Shown here piece after piece: positions 1 to 11,376 of a stretch of 64,000 nucleotides of DNA. How positions within the stretch are numbered: position 1 is the stretch's first letter; each line of letters begins with the position of its first letter. This DNA comes from Edaphochlamys debaryana (Eukaryota > Chlorophyta > Chlorophyceae > Chlamydomonadales), in assembly GCA_016858145.1 (NCBI GenBank), contig JAEHOE010000140.1, positions 62,001 through 126,000 on the forward strand, given 5' to 3'. Position numbers and translations under genes: made by a program. The notes below the pieces were generated by a model. The model did no database searches. It saw only the letters and a program-made list of their open reading frames with translations, and was not told the DNA's origin.

Positions 1-16
1 TAAGCGGAGCAAAAAG

Positions 17-1728
17 ATGTTGTCTGCAGGATGGTTGAACGATCAACGCAGTAAGTTTGACTCGCACCGGCTCTGCCTGTCAAACAGGCAGGAAACGACC
101 AATTACACTTGCAAGGGGTGCTGCAGCTGACCCGGTCTTGTGCTCTGCAGAGATCGGGCTCGGCCTGACAGCGTTTGGCATCCTTTTCACCATCCTGGGT
201 ATGCTCTTGCTCTTCGATCGTGGCCTAATAGCGATGGGAAACGTAAGGCATCGCGGGGAAGGGGTCGACGGGCCGCAGCCGATGGTGCGGACCTGCCCTC
301 AGCTGCGGCCATCTCGTGCCCCGCTGTTGCTCGCAGCTCTTGTTCCTCGCGGGCCTGACCACCACTATCGGCTTCAACTCAACCGTTAGCTTCTTCATGA
401 AGAAGAAGAACCGCAAGGTGGGGCGGGGGAGGGGGCTGGCGGGGCCCGGACGGAGCTGGGGGCTGGGGACAGGGTGGCAAGCGCCAGCTGGCATCAGAAC
501 CCCGCCTTCCCCCAACCGCACGCTTAGTGTGACGTATCCTCCTAAACCCTCACGCCTCGGACGCCCTGCACCGTCCCATCCCCTACGCCGCCCACCAACA
601 GCTCCTGGCACCCCTTGCTGCCACGCTCTGCACTCCTCTCACCTTCACTTCCCCCGCATACTGGCCGTTGCGCGGCCCTGCAGGGCTCGGCCTTCTACCT
701 GGGAGGGTGTGGCGTTGTGGTGTACGGCTGGACCGTGATAGGCCTCATCCTTGAGGCGTACGGCTTCTGGTTGTTGTTCTGCGAGTTCTTCCCGACGGTG
801 CTGCAGGTGTGTGCTCAGCCGCTCTGGCAGGACTGACAGGGGTTAGGGGCGGAGGATAGCATGCGTTCGTTTCGTGGCAGCAGAGACTGATTTTGCAGAG
901 GCGCGGAGCGGATGGCATGGCTGCTAGAGGCAGTGGCGATGCCGTGCTCATGCAGCCTAAGCCGGCATGCGCCGCAAAGCGGGCCTGGGACTTGTAGGCC
1001 CCGGGGCGACGGGGCGCACGGCCCTGGAACACGGGCCGTCTGGTGTGGTCGCCTCGCCTCTGCCCCTCCTCCGGGGTCCACACAGTCACATTCGGGGTAC
1101 TCTCGTCCCTTTCGCCCTGCCGCGCAGTTCCTGCGGAGAGTGCCGGTCCTCAACAAAATCTTGGACCTGCCGGTGCTCAAACTGGTAAGCAGGGCCTCGT
1201 GGTCCGGACCCCCGCCCGGAAGGCAGGCAGGGGTGCACTGCGGCTGGGGTTCCGGATACGGCACTCTTGACTGGTATAGGAGCAGGCCCCTGGCGAGCGA
1301 CAGGCAGCGGCTGGGAGCCCATGGCGTTGCAATTCAGCCCGAGTCAGGGGCCTGAATGCGATGGGGGCACGGCGCCTCTTGGCAGCACAAGCCACGTCCC
1401 TTGGAGTGGGGACGCGACTGACAGGCGGACACGCTGCGCTCGGCATACTCTCGGGAGGGCCGATGGGACAGTCTCGATTTGCGTGGACTGGCGGGCGGGC
1501 ATCAGCAGTAGTGCTCCGGACACGGAAGCCCCGCAGCAGGGCAGATCTTGCTACGGCGCTGCTTGGCTTGGCGGCCTGCCTCCCTGTCATACAGCCCCCC
1601 TCGCAAGACGCTCCCCTGGCCTTACACCCCTGCCCTGCTCTCCCTCTTGCCAGTTATTCAACCGGCTCCAGCAGCTAGGCGGCCTCCCGCAAACGCAGTA
1701 CCAAGCAGGAGCTACCTACAAGCGGTGA
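17..1728 (+). CDS. GOT1: GOT1-family Golgi/ER vesicle transport membrane protein
   Basis: Six exons: 17-50, 151-242, 337-417, 684-806, 1128-1184, 1654-1728; 153 aa. All junctions are GT-AG and phase-consistent. GOT1/SFT2-family proteins are small four-TM proteins acting in ER-Golgi traffic. The sequence shows the family pattern: a short cytosolic start, then KIGLGLTAFGILF leading TM1, LLFDRGLIAMGN, a second hydrophobic segment (LLFLAGLTTTIGF), a basic cytosolic loop (FFMKKKNRK), YLGGCGVVVYGWTVIGLILE (TM3), YGFWLLFCEFFPTVL (TM4) and a hydrophilic tail ending in YKR. The start MLSAGWLND is the only ATG that splices in phase into the conserved IGLGL block, because the split codon A|AG restores Lys. 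The family is usually about 140 aa, so this copy is full length. No TGTAA signal was found in the 1.6 kb downstream. It is convergent with the coiled-coil gene. Confidence 0.93.
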
Positions 1729-3402
1729 CGACAGCCGGCCGGGCCTGGAGGCCGGGCGGAGGGCATCGTCATGGATGCCGCAATAAAGGACACACGGTCA
1801 TATCGTGGACGCACGGCGCGTTGTGAAGTCTGGAGTTTGGTAGGGGCTGAAGTGCGCAGGAGTCGGAGCCGAGATGGATGCTCGGGGGCTGCCTTCGCGC
1901 GGGCTTCGGTGGCCAGGAGCCACCAACAGCGAGGAATGGAGCGGAGTGGCGGTCAAGCGGCCTCTTTGGGCAGCTCTGACGGCAGCGCAAGCCTCGCCGA
2001 ATGAGCGGCCGCTTCGGAGGACGGACGGGTGAAACCGGGGCGCAAAGTGCCGTGCGGACGGGCTAGATGCTCTGTCCCGTCGAGGGACGGGCGGGGCTGT
2101 GGGCGTTGTGGACCATCTTGATGCGGTGACATGGCACGAGGCCCATGTCAAGAACCGCTGGTGTGTTGGAGAGGTCTGGGGGGGCCAATCTGGGCCCGTC
2201 AAGACTGGGGCGCAATCGCTGCCAGTTCGAACCGGAAACGAATGAGTACTCTTCAAGAGTTGTGAGCGCTGAGCCGAGCTGAGCGAGTGCAAGTATGGAT
2301 CAGAGAGGTGACGTGAGGCGGTGGCAGGAATCGGATTCATTTCCTATTACAGGGAGCAGCAATCCCGTTAAGTCTGAAAGAACGCGAAACGTGCCCGTGC
2401 CTGTACAATTGGCCCCATTGGACGGCCGGTATGCCTGCCCTGCCGCCCTAGCGTGTCGTGGCCCTACCCTGACGCACAGCCCCCTGGCCTTCGTCCCTGA
2501 GCGGCCGCGAGTTAAACCCCCTGCCTACCGGTACGTTTCGTCTGGGGTCTGTTCAACAGTGACTGCCAGTCGTCAACATCACGCCCTGCTCCCCAAACCG
2601 CTGCCCACGGGCAGGTGCGGTTGCCCGTTACCCGTTACCCATACGAGGGTATCACGTGTCAGCTGCATCCCTTTAAAGTCAAATCCCAGTTAGTCAACCG
2701 TTGGCGGCCCAGTCAGTCGCTCGTCACTATCACGCCCGTGTAGAGTCACGCTGCACGTCACCGCGCAAGCTCGCACATCGCAACGCCGCACGCCACCGCT
2801 TTGCGTCCCCAGCACCCGAACACACGCTTCCGACGCCCGACCTCAAACACCAATCAGGCCAGCAGCCCTTCCACCCAGCGAGCGTGAATGCATTGGCATG
2901 TCTGCTGTGCTCCAGGGATGGGCCCCGCCTCAGGTTTAAACGCCCATGCCAAGGCCAAGGCTTTCGCTTCACACGACCCATCGCCGTCAGAAAGAGGTCA
3001 AGATCTCCGCCACGCCCGACCCAAAGCCCCGTGTGTGCACCACAACTGTGCCCCCAACCACTCAAAGGACCATGCCCTCGCACACGGCCGCGCGGTCAAT
3101 AAGCGGTCATCACTGCGTGTCTTGCATCACGTGTCCCATCCGCGCACGCCCCCGTAGCACAGGCGTGCGGCATAACGACAGAAGCGGTAAACGCGGAACC
3201 CTCTGGGACCAGACGGGAGCGCGGTGATGCTCCCGTCACGGCATCTTATTGCTATGTTGGATAACCGCCACCGCCACCGCACGCCGCCCGCCCACCGCCC
3301 CGCTCCCTCGCCTGCAATCAGCTGCCGCCAACTCCTGCCACGACGCCTCAAGCCCGCCCCGAGAGCATCATCCGCCCCTGCTGCTCCTAGATCGGAAGCG
3401 CC
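1729..3402. other. Convergent 3' region, no gene seen
   Basis: This 1.67-kb stretch lies between the stop of GOT1 (+) and the stop of the coiled-coil gene (-), so it should hold both 3' UTRs. Small open frames occur on both strands but lack coding signature or recognisable domains. A TGTAA on the minus strand at 2347-2351 is the only poly(A)-like signal noticed. Confidence 0.6.
2347..2351 (-). promoter_or_regulatory. Possible TGTAA poly(A) signal for the coiled-coil gene
   Basis: TGTAA in the minus orientation, about 1.05 kb past the stop at 3403. Volvocine genes use TGTAA and can have long 3' UTRs, but this distance is large, so the assignment is tentative. Confidence 0.3.
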
Positions 3403-6400
3403 TCAAAAGTCGTCGTCGTCATTGTTGGCGTACCGGTTGTTGGCGGTTGTGGTGTTGTTGTTCGCAGACGTGCCAAGCGCATCGTCTCCCGTGCCAGCGG
3501 GCGTGGCGCGCTGCGACCCAGTGGCCGAGGGCGCCGACGGAGCCGGCGCGTCACCGCCTAAGTCAATCTCGCCGCTCATGCCCGTCTGGTACGACATGGC
3601 CGCTGCAGACGGCTTGGTGGGCGTGACTCGCTGCGAGCCGGTCGCGGAGGGTGCGGAAGGGGCCGGGGCATCGGCGTCGCCGCCGAAATCGATCTCGCCG
3701 CTCATCTGCGACATGGAGGGCTTGGTCGGCGTGGGGCGCTGGGAGGCGGCGGCCGAGGGCGCGGACGGCGCGGGCGCCTCGGCAGCGTCGGGCTCGTCCC
3801 ACCAGGGCCGCTCCGAGGTGGAGGGCGGCTTGAGCGGCTGGTCGTCGGGGTTGGTGGAGGCCGGCGCGGGGTCGGCAGAGAAGGACTGGTTGATGGGCGT
3901 GCCGAGGGCTGACATGCCGCTGGGCTTTACGGAGCCGGCTGTGGAGGGCTGGCGCTGCGGCTCTCCGGAGAAGGACTGGTTGATTGGCGTCCCAAGGGCC
4001 GACATGCCACCGGCCTTGACCGAGCCGGCAATGGACGGTTGCCGTTGCGGCTCCCCGGAGAAGGATTGGTTGATGGGGGTCCCAAGAGCCGACATGCCGC
4101 TCGCCTTGACCGAGCCAGCCGTGGACGGCTGGCGCTGCGGAGGCTCTCCAGAGAAGGACTGGTTGATTGGCGTCCCAAGCGCCGACATACCACCGGCCTT
4201 AACAGAGCCGGCGATTGAGGGCTGCCGTTGCGGCTCTCCGGAGAAGGACGGGTTCATTGGCGTCCCAAGACCAGACATGCCGCCAGCCTTGACGGAGCCG
4301 GCGTTGGACGGCTGGCGCTGCGGAGGCTCTCCGGAGAAGGACTGGTTGATGGGGGTGCCGAGGGCCGACATGCGCGCGGAAGGCTGGCGGTCTGCCATCG
4401 CGTCCGCGCCGGGCGTAGAGGCGCGCGGCGGCGGCGTGCCGGCTCCCGACTGCCGCACGGACCCAGCCATTGAGGGCGTGCGCTGGGGCGTGCCGGCGCC
4501 AGGCGTGGAAGCGCGCGGCGGCTCGGCATCTGGGTCGGCCACAGCCGCCTCCGCACCGCCGTCCGGCTGGTCCCACCATGGCCTCTCGCTCGGCGCAGGC
4601 GACTGGGCGCGGTCGCCCGAGAACGACTGGTTGACGGGCGTGCCCAGGGCGGACATGCGGGCCGAGCCGGCCACCGAGGGCGCGCGCTGGGGCGTGCCCG
4701 GCGTGCCTGATTGCTGCCTCGTGAACGAGCCAGCATTGGAGGGACGCACGGAGCCCGCATAGGAGGGCGTGCGCTGGGGCGTGCCAGTGCCGGCGCCGGG
4801 GCTGGAGACGCGGCCCTCGCCGTCGCCAGCAACGGGCGTGGAGGGCTCCTCCTCGTCTGCGGCGGGCTTGCCGCCGAAGTCAAACTCATCTGGGTTGGCG
4901 GCAGCGGCATCTGGGTCGGCGGCGGCGGACTCGTGCGGCTCCACGCCGCCCCACGGGGAAGCGTCGGCGTCATCGTCGCCGCCCGCGGCCGAGGCCTCCT
5001 CGCCGGCGCCGGTCGAGTCGGCGGCGCCGTGCGCCTCCGGCTCTGTGTCATCGGCGGGCAGGAAGGCCTGGGGGTGGAGCGATGGGAACGTGGGAGGGCG
5101 GGGGAGAGGTGAGTGGGGTGAGTGGGTGCACGAGCGGGCTTGACGTCTGGGTGAGGGCATCAGGACGTCGGTGGTAGGACCCCCGAAACCCGCCCGTCAA
5201 GCCCAGCACGGTGCTTACCCCGTCGTCAGCCGGCGCCTCAAGAGCCTCGTGCTCCGCCTCCTCGCCGCCGGCCTCCTCCTCACCGCCCGCCGGCTCAGGA
5301 GCCTCGGTGGCCTCGTCACCACCGTCCTCAGCCGCGGGGGCCTCCTCCTCGCCGGCCTCGCTCTTCGCCGCCGCCACGGGCGCCTCGTGCTCCGCCTCCT
5401 CCTCCTCGTCAGCAGCGGTGTCCACGTTGGCCCCGTACTTGCCCAAGTCCTCATCCTCCTCGTGACCCGCCGCCTCGACCTCGCCGTCCTCCTCGCCGCC
5501 CGCCTCTGCCTCCGCCTCGGCCTCGGCCTCCTCTCCACCCTCGGCCTCGGCCTCCTCCTCGCCGCCAGCCTCCTCCTTCTCCTCGGCCTCCGCCTCCTCC
5601 TCCTTCTCGGCCTCCTCCTCCTCGGCCTTCTCCGACGCGGCCTTCTCAGACGCGGGCTTGTGCGAGGACAGGTCGTTCTCGTCCTCCTCCCCGAAGCCAC
5701 CCACGTTGCCAAAGTCGTAGTCGTCCGTGGGCTTCTCGGAGGCAGCGGGCATGGACGAGGCGGCGGCCTGCGGGGTGGGACGGGCAGGTGGGTTGAGGTG
5801 GGGTTTAAGGAAAAGTGAGGTAGGGTGGGATGGGATGGGGTGAGGCTGCAGGTGAGGCGCAAGGTCCGTCTCAGGCATTGAGCGGCGCCAGCCTGCCATT
5901 CCAAAGCTGCCACCCCAGCCTCAAGCATCGTCACAGGGTTTGGGGGCTCGGTTTCGGCCAAGTGCGTCGCTCAGCAACCCCACGCCGCACCCCTGCAACC
6001 CCAACCTCACCTCCTCGCCGTCGTCCTCCTCCTCCTCGCCCTCGGCCTCCTCCTCCTCCTCGTCGGCCTCCTCTTCCTCGGCCTCCTCCTCCTCCTCGCC
6101 CTCCTGCGGCGCCTCGCCCAGGGTGGACGCGGGCGCCTCGGATGCCTTGACGGGCGTGTCGGGGGCGGAGCGCACGGAGGCCACTGACTCGCGCACCGAG
6201 TCGCCGCCGCGGCGGCTGCCCTTGGAGGAGGCCTTGGCCGAGGCCTTGGGCGACTCCTCGTCGTCGCCCACCTCCTCGTAGCTGCCGGGTGAGGGGCGGT
6301 GGGTGGGCGATGGGGGCAGCGGGTGGGTGAGTCGCGTTGCGGTGGGTTTGCGGAGGGGCGGGGCAGCAGGTAGAGGCGCGCCAAGGAGCCGCGAGCCAGC

Positions 6401-9400
6401 GCAGAGAGCGGGCACGGGCGCACGGGTGCACGGGGGCAAGGGTGGCCAGGAGACGGAACCCCATCAGTTCGGGAACCCCGGCGCACGCACGCGCACACGC
6501 ACGGCCGCACGCACCCGTCCTCGGCGAAGTCGTCGTCGTACGTCTCCTCCTCGGCCGGCACCAGCTCGGGGTCGGCCTTGGGCATCTTCTCGTACAGGGG
6601 GTTCTCCTGCGGGAGGTTCGGGGGCAGAGTCCGTTACGATCATGATGATCTAGGGTCCGCTAAGATAGGCCATCTTCACACTGCGCCCCGGCCCCACCCC
6701 AGCCGCCTCCCTCCTCCCCGCCCCACACAGCCCCCGCCCCCACCTGGGCGTTCACGTCATCCTCCTCGTCCGCCGCCTCCCCGAACACGGGCGGCAGCTG
6801 GCCCGTGAGCCGCTTGTGCTCCGCCACCAGCAGCGCCGCCACGTCAGCCAGCTGCTCCACGTCAGCCTCAAAGTCGGGGCGGGCCATGAAGCTGTCCATG
6901 TCCATGGCGCGGAGCGATCGGACCAGATCCGCCGTACCCTGCTCGTACGGCAGCGAGTGGGCCAAGGGGGTAGGATCAGCGGCGTGGTGAGGCGAGCTGG
7001 GGTTACAAAATCATGCCCGCTTGCGGATGGGAGGGAGCCTTAGGAGACGACCAGCACGCCAGTGCCTATGAGTGCGCGCACCTGCAGCAGCACGCGTGGG
7101 TCGTTGCTGGGCTCGGGCGGGGGCGGGGGGGAGCCGGAGGGCACCGCGGAGCCAGCCGAGTGCGGCCGGCGCGGGCGGGGCGGCTTGCCCCCGGCCGCCG
7201 ACGCGGACGAGGGCTGCTCGTCCAGCGGGTCGCCGTTGGCGTCCAGCTTGCCGCCCGGCAGGCCGTTGAGCTCCGTGGTCAGCCTGCGGACGGGGGGCAG
7301 TCAGGGCAGCGAGCGGGTCAGTAGCAGGCCTACGGATATGGCCGGGGCCCAGGCTGGCCCAGGCTGCCAAGGCAGCGGGTCAGCAGTGACGCCTGTCAGG
7401 GCCAGCCAGGCCCTCCGCTCAACATGCGGACGGAGGAGGGCCCCCGGCGGTGAGAAGCAGAGATAAGGGGTGCGGGTTGGGGCTCCCAGCAGCCGCCCCC
7501 AGGGAGTGCCGGCCCTGGCCCCGGCCTGCCGCCCTCAACCCGAGCCGCCTCACGCATCCCGGTGCTTCCACGCCCAACTTCACCCCTCCAACCTCCACCA
7601 CGGGCCGGCCTGCGGCCCCGGCCCCGGCCGCCTCACTTGGTCTGGTGCCCCGACCCCGAGCGTTCGACCCCCAACCTCCAACCCCCAACCTCCAACCCCC
7701 AACCTCCGCCCCGGTCCTGCTCACTTGGTCTGGTGCATGCGCAGGAAGCGGAGCACCTCGGTGCCGCCCGCCGTGGGCGCCTTGAGCGCGGCGCGCTGCG
7801 CAAAGGTCTCCATGGACATGCCGGGGGGGAACACGGCGCGAAGGAGCGCGGCCTGGCTCATGACGGCCCTGCGGTGTGGTGGTGTGTGTGTGGGGGGGGG
7901 GGGGGGTTAAGGGGCAGGGTTGGGGAGGGTTGGGGGAGGGGTGTGGGGGAGAGGACGCGGAGAGGTAAGGAGGCCAAGCTCTTCACCTCCACGCGGTCGC
8001 CACCCCGGCTGCCCAAACCCGGCGCCACCACCTGCACCACTGCTCAAGAAGCCTAGTCCCGGCCTCAACCCCTGCGGCCCTGCCCCAAACCCAGCCCTCA
8101 CCACCCGCCCCGTCCCTCACTGTGCGCCTGCGCCTGCTCCTCCACCTGCCCTAGCCCCCACCTCCCTCTCCAGCCCCACCTCCACCCCCACCCCACCCCC
8201 AAGCCCCCACCTCCATCTCCATCCTGCTCCTCCCTCCTGCCCCATCCCCATCCCCATCCCAGCCTCCCTGTGCACCCCTGCCTCCCCCTCCAGCCCCCCC
8301 CCCCACCCTCACATCCGCCTCCCCCCCGCCTGTGCGCCTGCTGTAGCACGACCATGGTCTTCCGCACGCGCCCCCTCCCGCACCTGAACCCCCACCTGTG
8401 CGCCTGCTCCTTCTCCTTCCCCCGCCCCCCAACAAACACCGCCCTGGCAATACCGGCCCCCACCTGTGCGCCTGCTGTAGCACGACCATGGTCTTCGGCA
8501 CGCGCCCCCTCCCGCACCTGAACCCCCACCTGTGCGCCTGCTCCTCCTTCCCCCGCCCCCCAACAAACACCGCCCTTGCAATACCGGCCCCCACCTGTGC
8601 GCCTGCTGCAGCACCACCATGGTCTTCCGCACGCGCCCCGCGGACAGCGTGTTGCCGGGCGCCAGGCGAGCGGGGGCGGCCGGCATGGTGGCGCCAGCGT
8701 CCGTGAACTCCCGCGCCAGCGCCTCCGCCGCCTCGGCCTTACGCTGCGCCGCCGCCGCCAGCGCCTCCGCGTCCTCCATGCGCGCCCGCATCACCGCCGA
8801 CATCTCCATCTGGCGGGACAGCTCCTGCCCCAGCGCGTGCGCCTCCGACTGAAGCTCCGCAACGCGTGTGGCCCTGGCGGGGTGGTGGTGAGGGCGGGTG
8901 CGGGGAGGTGAGGGGGGTTGGGGTGCGGGGGGGGTGGGGTGATGAGGGCCAGCAAGTCGGCACCTCGCCCTGCCCCACAGCCCAGCCACTTCAAACCCCG
9001 CCTTCACTCGCCAGCAAACCGCTTCCAGCCGTCCGTCCCGAGCCCTCTTCTCCCTCCAGCCCTCCCGCCTCCCAGCCCCGCCCCTGCCCTCCCCCACCCT
9101 CGAGCCCCTCCCCCCCCACACCCACGCTCACTTGGTGCTCTTGAGCAGCTCCTCCAGGTCGCCCTTGAAGCGGTCCTTCTCGGCCCGCAGGCCCCGCACC
9201 TGCTCCTTGAGCCGCGCCACCAGGGCGGTTGTCTCAGGCGTGCGGTACATCTGGCTCATGCCACTGGGGGAGGGGGGGCGGGTGGGGAAGAGGGCGGAGG
9301 GAGGAGAGGGGAAGGGCGGGGATGAGAGCGGGCGGGTGGGGACGGCAAGTGCAGGTGCGGCTGCATGCCCGGCCCATCCAGGAGAAGCCGTGGACGCTGG

Positions 9401-10897
9401 TCCTGCGATGCCCTGCTGCATCCCCAGCCCGGGCTGCCTGCACCATACCACCACAGCCCCACACCACCGCAGCCGCAGCCCCGCAGCTCGGGCCCCAGTC
9501 CCGGCCCCCGCTGGGCCCGGTCCTCACATGGTGGGGCTGAGCGCCTTCTCGCGCACGTTGAGCACCTCCTCCGCCTTCACCAGGTTGATGCGCGCACGGC
9601 CCAGCTCCTCCTCCATGCGCTGCCGCTCCGTGCGCAGCAGGCGCTGCAGGGGGAGAGGGAGGAGAGGGGGTGAGGGGGTGAGGGGGTGTTTGAAGCTGAT
9701 AAGCGGGAGCGCGTCGTTGTTAGTAGGTTGAGGCGGTGAGGGGCGGAGCCAGGGGGGGTGGGGGTCGCGAGGAGATGCCGGCGCCATCCGTGCGGTGGGT
9801 ACCCCTATTGCCGGCCCAGCCTGGCCTCCTTTCCCCAGGCTGGCTCAGCAGCCCTGACCTACACGCCCGCTGTGCACCCACCCAAGCCACATCCCCGCCC
9901 AGGCTTCGGCCAGGCCACACAGCACACGCCCTCACCCCAGCCCGCCCCACACACCCCACCGCATGCAATACTTACGTTCTCATCCCTCAGCCCCGCCAGT
10001 GTCACTCGGAACCGCCTGTTCTCCTCATCCAGCGCCTCCGCGGTTTTGGAGGCGATGGGCCGCGAATCCCCGCGGCCGTACTGTGGCCCTGGATCCATGC
10101 CCGCGAACAGCCCAGATCCGCCGGATCCTATGCCGTACAGCATGCTCATGCCCATGTTGCGGGGCGAGTGGGGCGATGCGTCGCCCCATGCCATGACGGG
10201 CGCCGGCATGGCCCCGTTGGCGCTCACGGGCCGGTTGCGGTAGGGCGCCGCGGATTGGATGCGACGCCTGTATGGGAGAGGGGAGGGAGGAGGAGGGGTT
10301 ATGGGTGGAGGAGGGCTGAGCTTCAGAGGGTGCAGCGGGAAGGTCTGGGCGGGGGTTAACGAGGTTGTGGGGTGGGGTGGGGAAGAGGCAGCCCCGTGTG
10401 GTGCGGGAGCAGGGGGACTGACCCCCACGGTTTGGACCCCTCCCCCAACCCCCGAGCGCCCACTCCCCCACGTCCGAGCCCCGACCTTCACCCGACCTGG
10501 TCCGCCTTCGAGCCTCCGAGCAGCATGGCCGGGAAGCATCCGCTCGGCAGTAACGGACGAGCGGTCTACCCAGACCCGTTATCGGTATGATGCCTCACTG
10601 TGCACTCACCCATTGCCGTAGGGCGACCCCGCTTTAGGTATTTGGGGCGGTGGGGCGGGTGGTCGATTGTGGGCGTGCGCCGAGAGTGGTCGCTGCGCAG
10701 GCCTTCCCCGGCCCGCCGGGATGTACTCCTAAGAGCAGTTGCGCACAGGGGGAGCGAGGGTTCAGGCCGAGCGGCGGGCTCGAAGTAACCATGGGACGCG
10801 GGGCCGCGGCCCGAACGCGCCCAGCCCTTGCCAAACAGCTGGGTCTCAGTAGAATGTTATCGTAACACACCTGGCGGCCGTCGTCGTAGTCTGCCAT
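3403..10897 (-). CDS. Coiled-coil, acidic and Ser/Thr-Pro repeat protein (1348 aa), function unknown
   Basis: Thirteen exons (minus): 10897-10871, 10692-10610, 10267-9976, 9643-9528, 9263-9132, 8873-8595, 7868-7725, 7283-7082, 6938-6744, 6606-6515, 6281-6011, 5767-5219, 5067-3403; total 4047 nt, in frame throughout. Start MADYDDGRQ is an ATG whose exon splices cleanly onward. Layout: a basic Pro/Ser/Asn N-terminus (about residues 1-110); a coiled-coil region (about 110-360; for example EENRRF, RTERQRMEEELGRA, LVARLKEQVRGLRAEKD); a mixed middle; an extremely Glu/Ala-rich acidic region (about 520-790); and a C-terminal half with six full 30-31 aa repeats (core MSALGTPINQSFSGE then QRQPS.AGSVK) plus copies of ERPWWD and DFGG motifs, ending NNDDDDF. 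I do not recognise the family. A ciliary or centrosomal scaffold is a guess from architecture only. The acceptor before GTADLV could also lie 3 nt upstream. Confidence 0.85.
3840..4390 (-). repeat. Coding tandem repeat, about 90/93-bp unit
   Basis: Inside the last exon of the coiled-coil gene. Six complete units and flanking partial units encode 30-31 aa blocks with the core LGTPINQSFSG followed by QRQPS.AGSVK. One unit has MNPSFSG instead of INQSFSG. The unit alternates by one codon (PP versus P before QRQPS), so the frame is preserved. Ser/Thr-Pro and RQPS sites in every unit look like phosphorylation targets, by inference. Confidence 0.9.
7668..7708. repeat. Short intronic tandem repeat, 14-bp unit, about 3 copies
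   Basis: Three copies of a unit reading CCCCCAACCTCCAA lie in the intron between exons 7 and 8 of the coiled-coil gene, just 3' (in gene sense) of the donor at 7724. Confidence 0.75.
8329..8640 (-). repeat. Triplicated exon-end/donor unit in the coiled-coil gene
   Basis: Three direct copies with periods of 134 and 131 bp. The copy at about 8595-8640 is the true end of exon 6 (RKTMVVLQQAH then a GTGGGG donor at 8594). The copies at 8463 and 8329 repeat the last roughly 45 bp of the exon plus intron sequence. Neither period is a multiple of three, so the copies cannot simply be translated through. The copy farthest from the exon has lost the GT (GGCGGG). Confidence 0.9.
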
Positions 10898-11376
10898 GCT
10901 CTGCGAGCTCTTATAGTGGTTAGAGCAGAGGCCGCGGGTTCTCCGGGCCCCTCCTCAGTGCTTCCTGGACTCCAGGTTGGCGTCTAGAAAGCTAAAGGGC
11001 TGAGTCGTGTAGCTCGGCGCGATGGCGCGCGAGCCTTGCTTGGCTCAGGCGCCCGAAAGCTCGCAGGGCGGTGGGCGCTTGCCCGCGACACAAAGAATGT
11101 AGCAGATTTGCTTCTAAGGTGAGATGCTTGCTAAGACTGGTCGCGGTAGGCACTTCGAGTAAGTGGGAGTGAAATGTTTCTTTCGCGGCCCTGGACACTC
11201 TCGCTAGTCTGCTAGTGGTTATGGTAAAGCTGAGCAGTGTTTCGGTCAAGCTGGCGTTTGCGGGGTGTGCGGGCTCGGCACCTTGCTGGCGAGCGCGTCA
11301 GCGCATGGACTGGGTAGTACACGGGCGAAGACATGTTCCTCTTGCCCTGCCCCAACACTCTGTCCACCACACCACT
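10898..11376. promoter_or_regulatory. Shared divergent upstream region
   Basis: The 479 bp between the ATG of the coiled-coil gene (-) and the ATG of the methyltransferase (+) must hold both 5' UTRs and promoters. No clear TATA box or known operator was recognised. Confidence 0.5.

Noticed and set aside
5171..6281. Leucine-rich and serine-rich frames on plus opposite the acidic exons
   Set aside because: They are antisense shadows of GAG/GAA/GCC-rich coding; the minus-strand exons have phase-consistent splice sites and the plus frames do not.
8309..9121. Read-through of the three exon-end copies as one protein-coding stretch
   Set aside because: Periods of 134 and 131 bp change frame at each copy, while the shorter exon ending at 8595 splices in phase to exon 7.
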